Part shown: piece by piece, positions 7,347 to 15,273 of the stretch | Numbering within the stretch: the stretch's first letter is position 1 | Layout of the letters: the number at the start of each line of letters is the position of its first letter | Assembly (NCBI GenBank): GCA_964553325.1 | Contig: CAZKKI010000070.1 | Span: 1-64,000, forward strand | Length of the DNA: 64,000 bases | Source: BMS3ABIN04 sp964553325 | GTDB lineage: Bacteria > Bacteroidota > Ignavibacteria > Ignavibacteriales > Melioribacteraceae | Reading direction: 5' to 3' | Notes under the pieces: model-generated | The model's database searches: none | Seen by the model: the letters and a program-made list of their open reading frames with translations, nothing else | Told to the model about the DNA's origin: nothing | Translations under genes and position numbers: made by a program

Positions 7347-10340
7347 TCAGTACATTTCCAGCCCCGGTTTTATTATCACTCCTTCGTTTTGCCTTCCGCT
7401 TATTTTGGTTATCACCGGTTTCTCAAATACCAGGTGACGAGTAAATTTTAATTTATCCACTTCTTTTTGTTCTTTTAACCATTTCCAATCTACAAAACAG
7501 TTTTTACAATTGGATTTGATTGTAAAATAACCGACACGAAACGCCGTGATGTTGTGAAAGAAATGCGAACCTTGTGAAGGTTCGACTTTGAAATCTTTGA
7601 AACTCGATTCGACAATTACGGAAGCGCCGGAAATTTGATCCCATGTAACGGGAATTCCGAGCCAAGGATCCATGCTTCCCCATCTTCCTACGCCTATTAA
7701 AATGTACGGCTTTTTCTCGTCGGTAAGTTTTTCGTTCAGTTTGCTTATTTCATATGCCACTTCCTTGCTTTTTCCCCTGTCGAATGTATCCGCGTCCACA
7801 ACTACAACGTCGTATACATCGTCGATAATTCCATCGCCCAATACTTGTGTACTTCGGCAAATAAGGTTTTCATTTTTAACGTTCGTCAAATCTATATCGA
7901 TTGATTCGCGGCTTAACACCATCGGTCTCATTTGTAATAAAGCAAATTCCTTGGGTTCGCCGCTGGGAACTTTTGTGTTCATGGCAAATTCAATTTCCAC
8001 TTGAGTTCCCATTCCCCAAGAGCCGTAATGCAAAATTGTGTCCAATATTTCCGGCAAAGGAATGATATTGTGTTTTAATATCGGCGCAAAAGTAACCAAC
8101 CGCATTCCGTTTCTCGATAGTCCGTCGTAGATAGCTTCGTTTTCTTGGGAATACGTGGATGCGATATTGGTTAGGGTTCCGTCTTTTTCGGCAACGTCGA
8201 GTTCATACTCTTTTACCAGAACATCCAACAGTTTTTGGTTATCCAAAGAAAAATCGGCCGATAAATCGACAGCATAAAATTTTTGTTGCGTGTTTCTTAA
8301 AGTTTCTTTGGTCGAATAAAATTGTAATAAATGTTTTGGGTATTTCGGACAGAACCGAACGGAATTACCACCTTCGACAATAATTTTACCGAGTCCCAGT
8401 GCAACATGAGCAATGCCGTCGGTAGCTTTTTGTGGAGGAACGGGATAAAAATTATACGATTTTGCAACACCCGAAATATTCGGGTAAAAGCGGTTTTCGT
8501 ATCGTGCGCCTACAATCTTTTGAATTATCACCGCCATTTTTTCTTCTTCCAAGCGGTACGACGTAGCTTTCAAATAATCTTTCGCCTTTTTGAAAAACGT
8601 TGAAGCATAAACCAATTTAATTGCAAGAAGCAATTCTTCAAGCCGTTCTTCCAAATCTTCGTCTTGATTCGGAATCATAAAAGTTTCGTAAACTCCGGCA
8701 AAAGGTTGGAATTGCGAATCTTCCAGCAAGCTCGAACTTCTAACGGCAAGCGGTACTTTTACGATATGAAGAAACTCCATTAACTTTACCGTTACGTCGC
8801 TGGGAAATTTTTCCGCGAGAATAAACCTTTCAACTATTTTGGCGTCGTCTTGTTCGTTAATCGCGAAATCGAACAGATCGTTTTCTTCGATAAATCTATC
8901 GTAAATATCGGTAGCAAGCACAATTGCCGCGGGTACGTAAATATCAATTCCATCGAATTTGGAGGACAATTCCAAATTGCTAATCAGATTATTGATAAAC
9001 CCGAGACCGCGGGCTTTCCCGCCGAGTGAACCGTAACCGATTTTGGCAAAGCTGTTTTTCGGGTCGAACGTTTCTTTGGTAAACTCGGTTATTGTTCCTT
9101 GTTGCCTGAGTTCCAAATAATGCCGGATGCTTGATAAAAGCATTTGCCTTAATGCTTCGGGAGATTCGAAATCGGATATTTTTCTTGGTCGCAATTGGTT
9201 CGCGAGCCAAAATTCGGTACGGGCTTTTAACCAAGTGGAAAAGTGATTGCGCTCCGAATGGTACAAAATCGATTCTATCGGAACGATTTCGAGTTGTTGT
9301 GCAAGTTCGCGCAGATTTGCCGCATGTCCAACCCGTTTCCCGTCCGGCGTTTTAAAAACAAAATCGCCGAAACTGAAATTTTCTATCATGAATTTTCTTA
9401 GGTCGTTCAGTAATCTCGGCGAACCTTTAAGTAAAAACGAGGCTCCTATTTCGTAAGCAGTTTCTTTTAATTCTTCTTGAGTGGATTGCAGCAAGACCGG
9501 CACATCTTCGGTAACGGATTTAATTTGTTTCGCCAATTTAATGCCGGCTTCGGGATCTTTAACACCGTTATGCAAGAAATTTATATCCGAAATAACACCG
9601 AGAATATTTTGTTTATATTTTTCGAAGTATTCCCAAGCTTCCTCGAACGATGTGCAGAGTAAAATTTTGGGTCGCGCCCGCATTCTCAAAAATCTGTGCG
9701 AAGCGTTCACCCCTTCGGAAATAAGTCGTTGCGATTGTTTGAATATTTCGGTGTAAATCAACGGTAAGTAAGCCGAGTAGAACTTCACATCGTCTTCAAC
9801 CAAAATAATTACTTGCACTCCAACCGCTTTTGTGTCGCGTTCAACATTTATTTTGTCTTCTACGGATTTAATTATACCGATAAGCAATCTGTAATCGCCT
9901 TGCCAAATAAAAATTCTTTCGAAAATAGAAATGCGCGGATCGTTTTCTATTTCTTTCCGTTCTTGATTATCGTAAGCAAGGAGAATAATGGGAATTTTAA
10001 TACCGAACGATTTAATTTCTTGGGCAAACTGCACGACGTGCATATCTTCGACGTGCATCGTCGTTAAAATCAAATCGAATTGATTTTCTTGCAGAAGTAA
10101 TTCGATTGCTTCTTTGGAAGTAGTTACATGTGTGATTTCCGGAGCGTGACTTAAGTTTAACGACTGATATTCTTCTCTGATAAGTTCGTATAACCTTCCG
10201 TCTTCCTCAAAAAGATAATTATCGTAGAGACTTGAAACCAGAAGAATTTCGCGTATTTTGAAACGCATCAGCTTTTGGAATTTTTTCACCCGCGTGCTGA
10301 ATGCATCCAACACTAATTTTTTTTGAATATCGTCATCCAT
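7347..10340 (-). CDS. Tandem receiver / PEP-pyruvate-binding (PPDK_N) protein B
   Basis: A 997-residue paralogue of the protein at 2752-5781, collinear along its whole length. The first receiver-like domain again lacks a phospho-Asp (FDLILTTMHV). The second keeps the acidic pair (LVEDDVKFY), the acceptor Asp (GVISDINF), Ser/Thr (LLQST) and Lys (FLLKGS). The PPDK_N ATP-grasp domain has GGKARGLGFIN, VRSSSLLEDSQFQPFAGVYET and LLQMRPM. The C-terminal domain has GRWGSMDPWLGIP and SHFFHN but no phospho-histidine motif. The gene starts about 40 bases after the end of glutamate dehydrogenase B and ends about 70 bases before dehydrogenase A, so it is probably cotranscribed with at least the former. 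The ribosome site is weak. Function unknown; phosphotransfer, nucleotide or pyruvate sensing are all possible. Confidence 0.85.
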   Translation of the reverse strand: MDDDIQKKLVLDAFSTRVKKFQKLMRFKIREILLVSSLYDNYLFEEDGRLYELIREEYQSLNLSHAPEITHVTTSKEAIELLLQENQFDLILTTMHVEDMHVVQFAQEIKSFGIKIPIILLAYDNQERKEIENDPRISIFERIFIWQGDYRLLIGIIKSVEDKINVERDTKAVGVQVIILVEDDVKFYSAYLPLIYTEIFKQSQRLISEGVNASHRFLRMRARPKILLCTSFEEAWEYFEKYKQNILGVISDINFLHNGVKDPEAGIKLAKQIKSVTEDVPVLLQSTQEELKETAYEIGASFLLKGSPRLLNDLRKFMIENFSFGDFVFKTPDGKRVGHAANLRELAQQLEIVPIESILYHSERNHFSTWLKARTEFWLANQLRPRKISDFESPEALRQMLLSSIRHYLELRQQGTITEFTKETFDPKNSFAKIGYGSLGGKARGLGFINNLISNLELSSKFDGIDIYVPAAIVLATDIYDRFIEENDLFDFAINEQDDAKIVERFILAEKFPSDVTVKLMEFLHIVKVPLAVRSSSLLEDSQFQPFAGVYETFMIPNQDEDLEERLEELLLAIKLVYASTFFKKAKDYLKATSYRLEEEKMAVIIQKIVGARYENRFYPNISGVAKSYNFYPVPPQKATDGIAHVALGLGKIIVEGGNSVRFCPKYPKHLLQFYSTKETLRNTQQKFYAVDLSADFSLDNQKLLDVLVKEYELDVAEKDGTLTNIASTYSQENEAIYDGLSRNGMRLVTFAPILKHNIIPLPEILDTILHYGSWGMGTQVEIEFAMNTKVPSGEPKEFALLQMRPMVLSRESIDIDLTNVKNENLICRSTQVLGDGIIDDVYDVVVVDADTFDRGKSKEVAYEISKLNEKLTDEKKPYILIGVGRWGSMDPWLGIPVTWDQISGASVIVESSFKDFKVEPSQGSHFFHNITAFRVGYFTIKSNCKNCFVDWKWLKEQKEVDKLKFTRHLVFEKPVITKISGRQNEGVIIKPGLEMY

Positions 10341-10380
10341 AAGGTTTCACAATTCAACCGCAATTTAATTTAACAAAAAA

Positions 10381-11721
10381 CTATACCAAGCCTTGATCCA
10401 TCATAGCGTCGGCCACTTTTAGAAATCCGGCTATATTTGCTCCGTTAACATAATTGCCCGGCGTTCCGAAACGTTCGGCGGTTTCAAGGCAAGTATTATG
10501 AATTCGTTTCATAATTTCTTGAAGCCGATTATCCACTTCTTCTTTCGACCAAGGAAGACGCATACTGTTTTGCGACATTTCAAGACCCGATGTAGCCACA
10601 CCGCCGGCATTTGCCGCTTTAGCGGGACCGAATAAAACGCCCGCTTCTTGAAACATTTTTACGGCATCGAGGGTTGTCGGCATATTCGCCGCTTCGCAAA
10701 CCGCAATACAGCCGTTATCTATTAAACTTTTAGCGTCGTCCGGATAAATTTCGTTTTCTGTTGCACATGGAATTGCAATATCAACTTTTACTCCCCACGG
10801 TTTTTTGCCCGGGAAAAATTCCACACCGAATTTTTTAGCATAATCTTCAACCGCATCGTTATTGCTTGCACGAAGTTTAAGCATATAATTTACTTTCTCA
10901 CCTTTTACCCCGTCGGGATCGTAAATAAATCCGTCCGGTCCGGAAAGTGTAACAACCTTTCCGCCTAATTCGTTTATTTTTTGTACCGCTCCCCAAGCAA
11001 CATTACCGAAACCGGAAACAGCCACCGTTTTTCCGTCAATCGACATTCCTTTTGTCTTTAACATTTCTTCCGTAAAATAAACCACCCCGAAACCGGTTGC
11101 TTCGGGTCGTATTAACGAACCGCCCCAGTTTAATCCTTTGCCGGTCAACACTCCGCTGAATTCGTTTTTTAATCTTTTATATTGCCCGAACAAATAACCG
11201 ATTTCCCTTGTACCAACTCCTATATCGCCGGCGGGAACGTCCGTATTCGGTCCGATGTGCCTAAACAGTTCCGTCATAAAACTTTGGCAAAACCTCATAA
11301 TTTCGTTATCGCTTTTTCCTTTGGGATTAAAATCGGAACCGCCTTTTCCGCCGCCCATAGGAAGAGTTGTTAAACTGTTTTTGAAAACTTGTTCGAATGC
11401 TAAAAATTTCAATATTCCCAAAGTAACCGAGGGGTGGAATCTTAATCCGCCTTTGTAGGGACCAATAGCGCTGTTCATTTCAATTCGGAATCCGCGATTA
11501 ACATGATATTCGCCTTGATCGTCCATCCACGGAACTCTGAAGATAATTACTCTTTCCGGTTCAACCATCCTCTCGAAAATTTTCGCATATTGATATTCCG
11601 GGTGTTTTTCAAAAACCAATTCCAATGATTCCCCTACTTCCCTTACGGCTTGGTGAAATTCGGGTTCGGCGGGATTTTTGGCTTTTACTTCCTCAATAAT
11701 ATTTTCGATATATTGTGACAT
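10381..11721 (-). CDS. Glutamate dehydrogenase B, predicted NAD(H)-type
   Basis: A second glutamate dehydrogenase, 446 residues. By hand count about 84% of its first 210 residues match the paralogue at 5917-7278. Catalytic motifs are intact (PMGGGKGGSDFNPKGKSD, VPAGDIGVG). The Rossmann region reads SGFGNVAWG with Phe238 and TLSGPDGFIYD with Pro262, closely resembling the NAD-dependent enzyme of Clostridium symbiosum, including the following FFPGKKPWG segment. By recall, Phe238 and Pro262 are positions that control NAD versus NADP use in the clostridial enzyme. It is first in the block, with a promoter-like site at 11877-11907 and a leader of about 150 bases. Role could be catabolic or as an NADH sink; this is inferred. 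Confidence 0.95.
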   Translation of the reverse strand: MSQYIENIIEEVKAKNPAEPEFHQAVREVGESLELVFEKHPEYQYAKIFERMVEPERVIIFRVPWMDDQGEYHVNRGFRIEMNSAIGPYKGGLRFHPSVTLGILKFLAFEQVFKNSLTTLPMGGGKGGSDFNPKGKSDNEIMRFCQSFMTELFRHIGPNTDVPAGDIGVGTREIGYLFGQYKRLKNEFSGVLTGKGLNWGGSLIRPEATGFGVVYFTEEMLKTKGMSIDGKTVAVSGFGNVAWGAVQKINELGGKVVTLSGPDGFIYDPDGVKGEKVNYMLKLRASNNDAVEDYAKKFGVEFFPGKKPWGVKVDIAIPCATENEIYPDDAKSLIDNGCIAVCEAANMPTTLDAVKMFQEAGVLFGPAKAANAGGVATSGLEMSQNSMRLPWSKEEVDNRLQEIMKRIHNTCLETAERFGTPGNYVNGANIAGFLKVADAMMDQGLV

Positions 11722-11732
11722 TCCAGATCTCT

Positions 11733-11828
11733 CTATTTTATTAAAAACTGTGAATTTAATTCGGGTGCTTCTTTGCGGTTTAAAACGAGTGCACTATCAG
11801 GTGTTAATTTATTTTTAAAACGATTCAT
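11733..11828 (-). CDS. Possible 31-residue ORF in the glutamate dehydrogenase B leader
   Basis: A short minus-strand frame of 31 codons starts at ATG 11828 with GAAAGAA seven bases upstream and stops 11 bases before the dehydrogenase ATG. It begins MNRFKNKLTPDSALVLNRKE, is hydrophilic and has no membrane segment. It lies inside the predicted transcript, downstream of the promoter-like site at 11877-11907. It could be a leader peptide, a translationally coupled small protein, or chance. I recognise no homologue. Confidence 0.25.
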   Translation of the reverse strand: MNRFKNKLTPDSALVLNRKEAPELNSQFLIK

Positions 11829-11876
11829 TTATTCTTTCGCAATTATTTTCGGCAACAAAAAAATACCTTTATATCT

Positions 11877-11907
11877 TAAACATATATTGTAAAAGATAGT
11901 TTAGCAA
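11877..11907 (-). promoter_or_regulatory. Promoter-like site for the dehydrogenase block (TTG-N20-TATGTTTA)
   Basis: Read on the minus strand, TTG (11907-11905), a 20-base spacer and TATGTTTA (11884-11877) match the Bacteroidota-type form TTG-N20-TAnnTTTG with one mismatch. The start would be near 11870, giving a leader of about 150 bases before the dehydrogenase B start codon. Confidence 0.5.
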
Positions 11908-11975
11908 GAAAAAATTTATTATTGAGGAAAAATTTGTATAAGTAAAAAGTGCGGGGTTCCGGGATTAGAAAAACT

Positions 11976-12839
11976 TCAAGCCGTTTTTTTATTCGAAACC
12001 GATGTTTTGTCAATTTCAAAAATTCGGGGTTTCCGGGAAGCCTCATAATCTTCCATCGTATTGCTTACATACCACCAACTATCCGGTACTTCAACAACAT
12101 AGTTTCCGCTTTTTTCGTGTGCCGTTTCAAGAATTAAATCGAAAACATCAACCGGCAAATCCAAATTTACTTTTAACTTGGAAGAAAAATCATATTGTTT
12201 GTTTTGCGCTTTAACGTAATATTGTGAAAAATGGAAAATCGCATCGGAGTTTTTTGCAGCGGTAACAACGGGCAAAGTGTGAAGCAATAAAATAAAATCG
12301 AGTTTGAGAGAAGAATATTTTTCGTATAAATAATCCAAGTAAGTTAAATTTGCCACACCTTCGTTTCTGTTACCGAACAATTGCCAAAGTCCGGTAATTC
12401 CGGGTTTCGAATTAAGTTTGTTTCTTTCGGCGTAAAATTCGGGATAATCGCTTTTTAGAATTTCCAAATCGTGAATCATCAACGGACGCGGACCAATTAT
12501 GCTCATCTGCCCCATTAAAACATTTATGAATTGCGGAATTTCATCCAAACCCGTTCTTCTCAACCATTTGGCAAACGGGGAAATTTTTTCGCTTAAAAAG
12601 GGTTTAAGGAAAATATTGTTATTGTCGTCTAGCTTGGAATGATGATCCGATTCGGTTTTAATCGTCTTAAGTTTGAAAATACGAAATCTGTGTTTCTCTA
12701 ACGTTAAGCCTCTTTCTTGAACAAATATCGGGAACTCACGTAGTTCGAAAAAAAGAATAACGGAAAAAACAATAGTTAACGGAAGCATTAGAATGAAAAG
12801 CGTTAATGCAATAACAACATCAAATAATCTTTTTATCAT
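11976..12839 (-). CDS. Bacterial sugar-phosphate transferase (undecaprenyl-phosphate acceptor)
   Basis: A sugar transferase of the WcaJ/EpsL type (287 residues from the chosen start) that attaches the first sugar-phosphate to the lipid carrier for a surface polysaccharide. It opens MIKRLFDVVIALTLFILMLP, the single N-terminal membrane hairpin, followed by ERGLTLEKHRFRIFKLKTIK, the catalytic RRTGLDEIPQFINVLMGQMSIIGPRPL and the KPGITGLWQL motif. I chose the ATG at 12839 because family members start next to KRLFD; an ATG at 12887 and a TTG at 12899 are also in frame. The C-terminus carries about 85 residues beyond the usual catalytic core (after LLLHTLPVV), with no domain I recognise. No glycosyltransferase cluster is adjacent. 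Confidence 0.88.
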   Translation of the reverse strand: MIKRLFDVVIALTLFILMLPLTIVFSVILFFELREFPIFVQERGLTLEKHRFRIFKLKTIKTESDHHSKLDDNNNIFLKPFLSEKISPFAKWLRRTGLDEIPQFINVLMGQMSIIGPRPLMIHDLEILKSDYPEFYAERNKLNSKPGITGLWQLFGNRNEGVANLTYLDYLYEKYSSLKLDFILLLHTLPVVTAAKNSDAIFHFSQYYVKAQNKQYDFSSKLKVNLDLPVDVFDLILETAHEKSGNYVVEVPDSWWYVSNTMEDYEASRKPRIFEIDKTSVSNKKTA

Positions 12840-12911
12840 TAAATTGATTTTTCTGTTTCGAGAAATATGTAAATTAAAACCGTTCATAAATATAAACAAA
12901 AGTTTGAGAAT

Positions 12912-13685
12912 TCAAAAAATAATCGACCATAAAACATAGTCAGATATTAAGATAACCGCCGATGAATAAACAAAAGCTTTAATTGTCGAAAGTCCCACTC
13001 CTTCGGCTCCTCCTTCCGTGTGAAAACCGATATGGCAGCCCAAAAGAGCCGTCATTCCGCCGAAAACCATTCCTTTGAACATTCCGAATGTAAAATCTCC
13101 CATGGCAAAAAACCTTTTTACGGAAAAGAAAAAGACATCAAACGATATGCCAAGAAAATAATTGGAAACCAAATAAGCGCCGAACACTGCAATTACGTCG
13201 GCAAAAATTATTAAAATAGGCAACATAAAAATCGATGCGAAAAATCTCGGCATTGCCAAAAACCTTACCGGATTAATTCCCATTGTTTCCAAAGCGTCGA
13301 TTTGTTCGGTTACTTTCATCGAACCGATTTCCGCTGCTATGGATGCGCCAACCCTTCCGGCAATAATAATTCCCGTTAAAACCGGTCCCAGTTCCGTTAT
13401 AATCGCCCGACTTGTAGCGGTTCCTAAAAACGATAACGGTGCAAGTCCTTTTAATTGATAAGCCGCTTGCCATGCCGCCACGGCGCCGGTAAATATTGCA
13501 ATGATAATCACCAAAGGTAATGAATTAACGCCGATGTGTTCCATTTGGCTTAATACAAGTTTCCTCTTCTTCAAAATGGACGGGGTTTGCTTAAGTATTC
13601 CAAAGAACAAATTGGCAACTTGACCGAATTCCTGAAAAAAAGATAATGTTGCGCTGCCTAACTTTTCAAAAATGACGGAAATCAT
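12912..13685 (-). CDS. mlaE: MlaE-family ABC transporter permease
   Basis: A 257-residue inner-membrane permease of the MlaE/YrbE family, the membrane part of phospholipid transporters between the inner and outer membranes. Family features are the amphipathic N-terminus, several hydrophobic segments and the signature around residues 95-140 (ELGPVLTGIIIAGRVGASIAAEIGSMKVTEQIDALETMGINPVRFL). The start is ATG 13685. The usual partners, an MlaF ATPase and an MCE-domain MlaD protein, are not next to it in this window. Downstream, about 70 bases away, is the sugar transferase on the same strand. The family call is firm; the substrate is inferred to be phospholipid. Confidence 0.93.
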   Translation of the reverse strand: MISVIFEKLGSATLSFFQEFGQVANLFFGILKQTPSILKKRKLVLSQMEHIGVNSLPLVIIIAIFTGAVAAWQAAYQLKGLAPLSFLGTATSRAIITELGPVLTGIIIAGRVGASIAAEIGSMKVTEQIDALETMGINPVRFLAMPRFFASIFMLPILIIFADVIAVFGAYLVSNYFLGISFDVFFFSVKRFFAMGDFTFGMFKGMVFGGMTALLGCHIGFHTEGGAEGVGLSTIKAFVYSSAVILISDYVLWSIIF

Positions 13686-13920
13686 AGCAAAATTTTATCT
13701 CATCTTTTATATTGTCGAAAAAAAATTGTTTTTCTAAAACTAAAGAAAAGAAAATTCTTATCGAATAAAAAAGTAAGTTACCATTTTTCCGTTGATATAC
13801 AAAAACCGGTTGATAAAATTAGACATAAATAACTTATTTTTGTATTGACTATATGCACATTTTTTTATTATTTTATGTTTCGTAAGCAGTAATTTCGAAA
13901 ACATCCGAAGAAGAAAATAA
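13686..13920. other. Divergent intergenic region upstream of mlaE and the ilvE leader
   Basis: About 235 bases without a supported gene. It holds a candidate plus-strand promoter (TTGACT at 13845-13850, 18 bases, TATTTT at 13869-13874) and must contain the minus-strand promoter for mlaE, which I could not place. A 78-codon minus-strand frame crosses this region, but its composition is that of AT-rich intergenic DNA. Confidence 0.45.
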
Positions 13921-14028
13921 ATGAACTTTTTAATACAAAATCTCATTTTAGTACTATCGCTAATCATTATTATCGACAGGTTTACTGTATTCAATCCCGG
14001 TTGGCTATTCCACCGGGATTTTTTTTAA
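13921..14028 (+). CDS. Short Leu/Ile/Val-rich ORF in front of ilvE (possible leader peptide)
   Basis: A 35-codon frame from ATG 13921 to TAA 14026-14028, preceded by GAAGAAGAAAA. Twelve of residues 4-18 are Leu, Ile or Val, ending in four Ile in a row (LSLIIII), then DRFTVF and NPGWLF. Its last codons form the stem of a perfect terminator (13993-14026), and ilvE begins 39 bases after the stop. The composition recalls ilv-type leader peptides, but the stop codon lies inside the terminator T-tract rather than upstream of it, and I found no convincing antiterminator. A small one-helix membrane protein is the main alternative. Confidence 0.4.
   Translation: MNFLIQNLILVLSLIIIIDRFTVFNPGWLFHRDFF
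13993..14026 (+). terminator. Terminator/attenuator hairpin immediately before ilvE
   Basis: The arms AATCCCGGT (13993-14001) and ACCGGGATT (14012-14020) pair perfectly over nine bases with a ten-base loop and run into six further T. It lies within the end of the 35-codon ORF and 42 bases before the ilvE start codon, so transcripts entering from upstream must read through it. Confidence 0.85.
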
Positions 14029-14067
14029 CTATAAGTTTTTTTCAACCCAAAAAGCAAAGGGGAAGTT

Positions 14068-15138
14068 ATGATTGATATTATTTTTAAGGACGTTGAACAA
14101 CAAAAAGATGTGAAATTGCCGGACAATTTGATTTTCGGACGTACATTTACCGATCACGTGTTCGAAATGGATTACGATGATGCTCTTGGAGGTTGGCATA
14201 ATCCTACAATCAAAAAGTTTGGCGATTTGAAAATGAGTCCCGCAACAATGGTTCTACATTACGGTCAAGCTATTTTCGAAGGGATGAAAGCATACAAGCA
14301 AGATAACGGAAGAGTAGCGTTGTTTCGCCCCGAAGATCATTTTAAAAGATTAAACCGTTCGGCAGACAGAATGTGCATCCCGTTGATCGACGAAAAATTC
14401 TTGTTGGATGCATTAATTGAATTAATCAAAATCGATAAAGATTGGATTCCGACCAAACCCGGCCATGCATTATACATTCGTCCGCTAATTTTTGCAACCG
14501 ATCCGTTTTTGGGCGTAAGAGCATCGAACAATTACAAATTGATTATTATGCTCAGTCCGGTAGGACCTTATTACCCCGAAGGATTTAAGCCCGTGCCGAT
14601 ATTGGCAACCGACCATTATGTACGTGCCGTAAGAAAAGGTGTGGGCGAATGCAAAACCGCAGGGAATTATGCCGCAAGTTTGGCAGCTCAACGCGAAGCT
14701 ATCAAAGAAGGTTATACTCAAGTTCTTTGGTTGGATGCCATCGAGCAAAAATATTTGGAAGAAGTCGGCACGATGAACATTTTTGTTCAGTTCAAAGACG
14801 AAGTGGCTACTCCGCCACTTACCGGCAGTATTTTGCCGGGAATTACCCGTAAATCCGTTCTACAAATTTTAAAAGACTGGAATTACAACGTAACGGAACG
14901 CCCAATTGCCATGCAAGAAGTAATCGACAGATATAACGACGGTTCTCTTGTTGAAATTTTCGGAACCGGCACAGCGGCGGTTATTTCTTCACTGAGTAAA
15001 TTAAAATACCACGATACCGTTCTGAAATTCAGCGATGAAGAAGCCGGCGAATTGGGAACAAAACTGTACAATGAAATTACCGATATTCAATACGGAAGAA
15101 TAGAAGACCGTTACAATTGGTTGAAATTTATCGATTAA
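14068..15138 (+). CDS. ilvE: Branched-chain amino acid aminotransferase
   Basis: A fold-type IV PLP enzyme of 356 residues that transfers amino groups between glutamate and the keto acids of leucine, isoleucine and valine in the cytoplasm. The PLP lysine is Lys196 in GECKTAGNYAAS, and the class IV signature around EQKYLEEVGTMNIF and GSILPGITRKSVL is complete. Length and motifs fit the longer BCAT form seen in eukaryotes and many bacteria. A strong ribosome site (AAAGGGGAAG) precedes the ATG. It stands alone between two terminators, one at 13993-14026 upstream and one at 15164-15190 downstream, with a Leu/Ile/Val-rich short ORF in front, which suggests control by transcription termination. Confidence 0.97.
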   Translation: MIDIIFKDVEQQKDVKLPDNLIFGRTFTDHVFEMDYDDALGGWHNPTIKKFGDLKMSPATMVLHYGQAIFEGMKAYKQDNGRVALFRPEDHFKRLNRSADRMCIPLIDEKFLLDALIELIKIDKDWIPTKPGHALYIRPLIFATDPFLGVRASNNYKLIIMLSPVGPYYPEGFKPVPILATDHYVRAVRKGVGECKTAGNYAASLAAQREAIKEGYTQVLWLDAIEQKYLEEVGTMNIFVQFKDEVATPPLTGSILPGITRKSVLQILKDWNYNVTERPIAMQEVIDRYNDGSLVEIFGTGTAAVISSLSKLKYHDTVLKFSDEEAGELGTKLYNEITDIQYGRIEDRYNWLKFID

Positions 15139-15163
15139 ATTCGAATTTCATCTTTAACAATAT

Positions 15164-15190
15164 AAAGGTCGCCAGAGTGCGACCTTTTTT
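15164..15190 (+). terminator. Rho-independent terminator after ilvE
   Basis: The arms AAAGGTCGC (15164-15172) and GCGACCTTT (15179-15187) pair perfectly with a six-base loop and lead into a T-run. Confidence 0.9.
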
Positions 15191-15216
15191 ATTTTCCGTT
15201 TTGTAGAATTTTAAAC

Positions 15217-15248
15217 TTGACAATGTGCACAAAAGTTCACTATATTTG
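15217..15248 (+). promoter_or_regulatory. lexA promoter (TTGACA / TATATTTG)
   Basis: TTGACA (15217-15222) and TATATTTG (15241-15248) fit both the sigma-70 form (18-base spacer to TATATT) and the Bacteroidota form (TTG-N21-TATATTTG). The downstream box lies inside the LexA-type palindrome at 15235-15256. Confidence 0.75.
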
Positions 15249-15256
15249 TAGTGAAC
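15235..15256. promoter_or_regulatory. LexA-type operator (SOS box)
   Basis: A perfect palindrome: GTTCACTA, six bases, TAGTGAAC. It covers the -10/-7 box of the lexA promoter and lies 18 bases before the chosen ATG, where autorepression by LexA is expected. The sequence differs from the E. coli and Bacillus boxes, so it may be the lineage-specific SOS motif. Confidence 0.75.
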
Positions 15257-15273
15257 AAACAAACACTATAAGA

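Noticed and set aside
13799..13810. AACCGG upstream of the ilvE leader as an antiterminator partner for the CCGGTT of the terminator
   Set aside because: It lies upstream of the candidate promoter and would not be transcribed; six bases is also too little.
13758..13994. 78-codon minus-strand ORF in the mlaE-ilvE gap
   Set aside because: It starts inside the terminator stem, is Lys/Ile/Phe/Asn-rich as expected for AT-rich noncoding DNA, and has no ribosome site.
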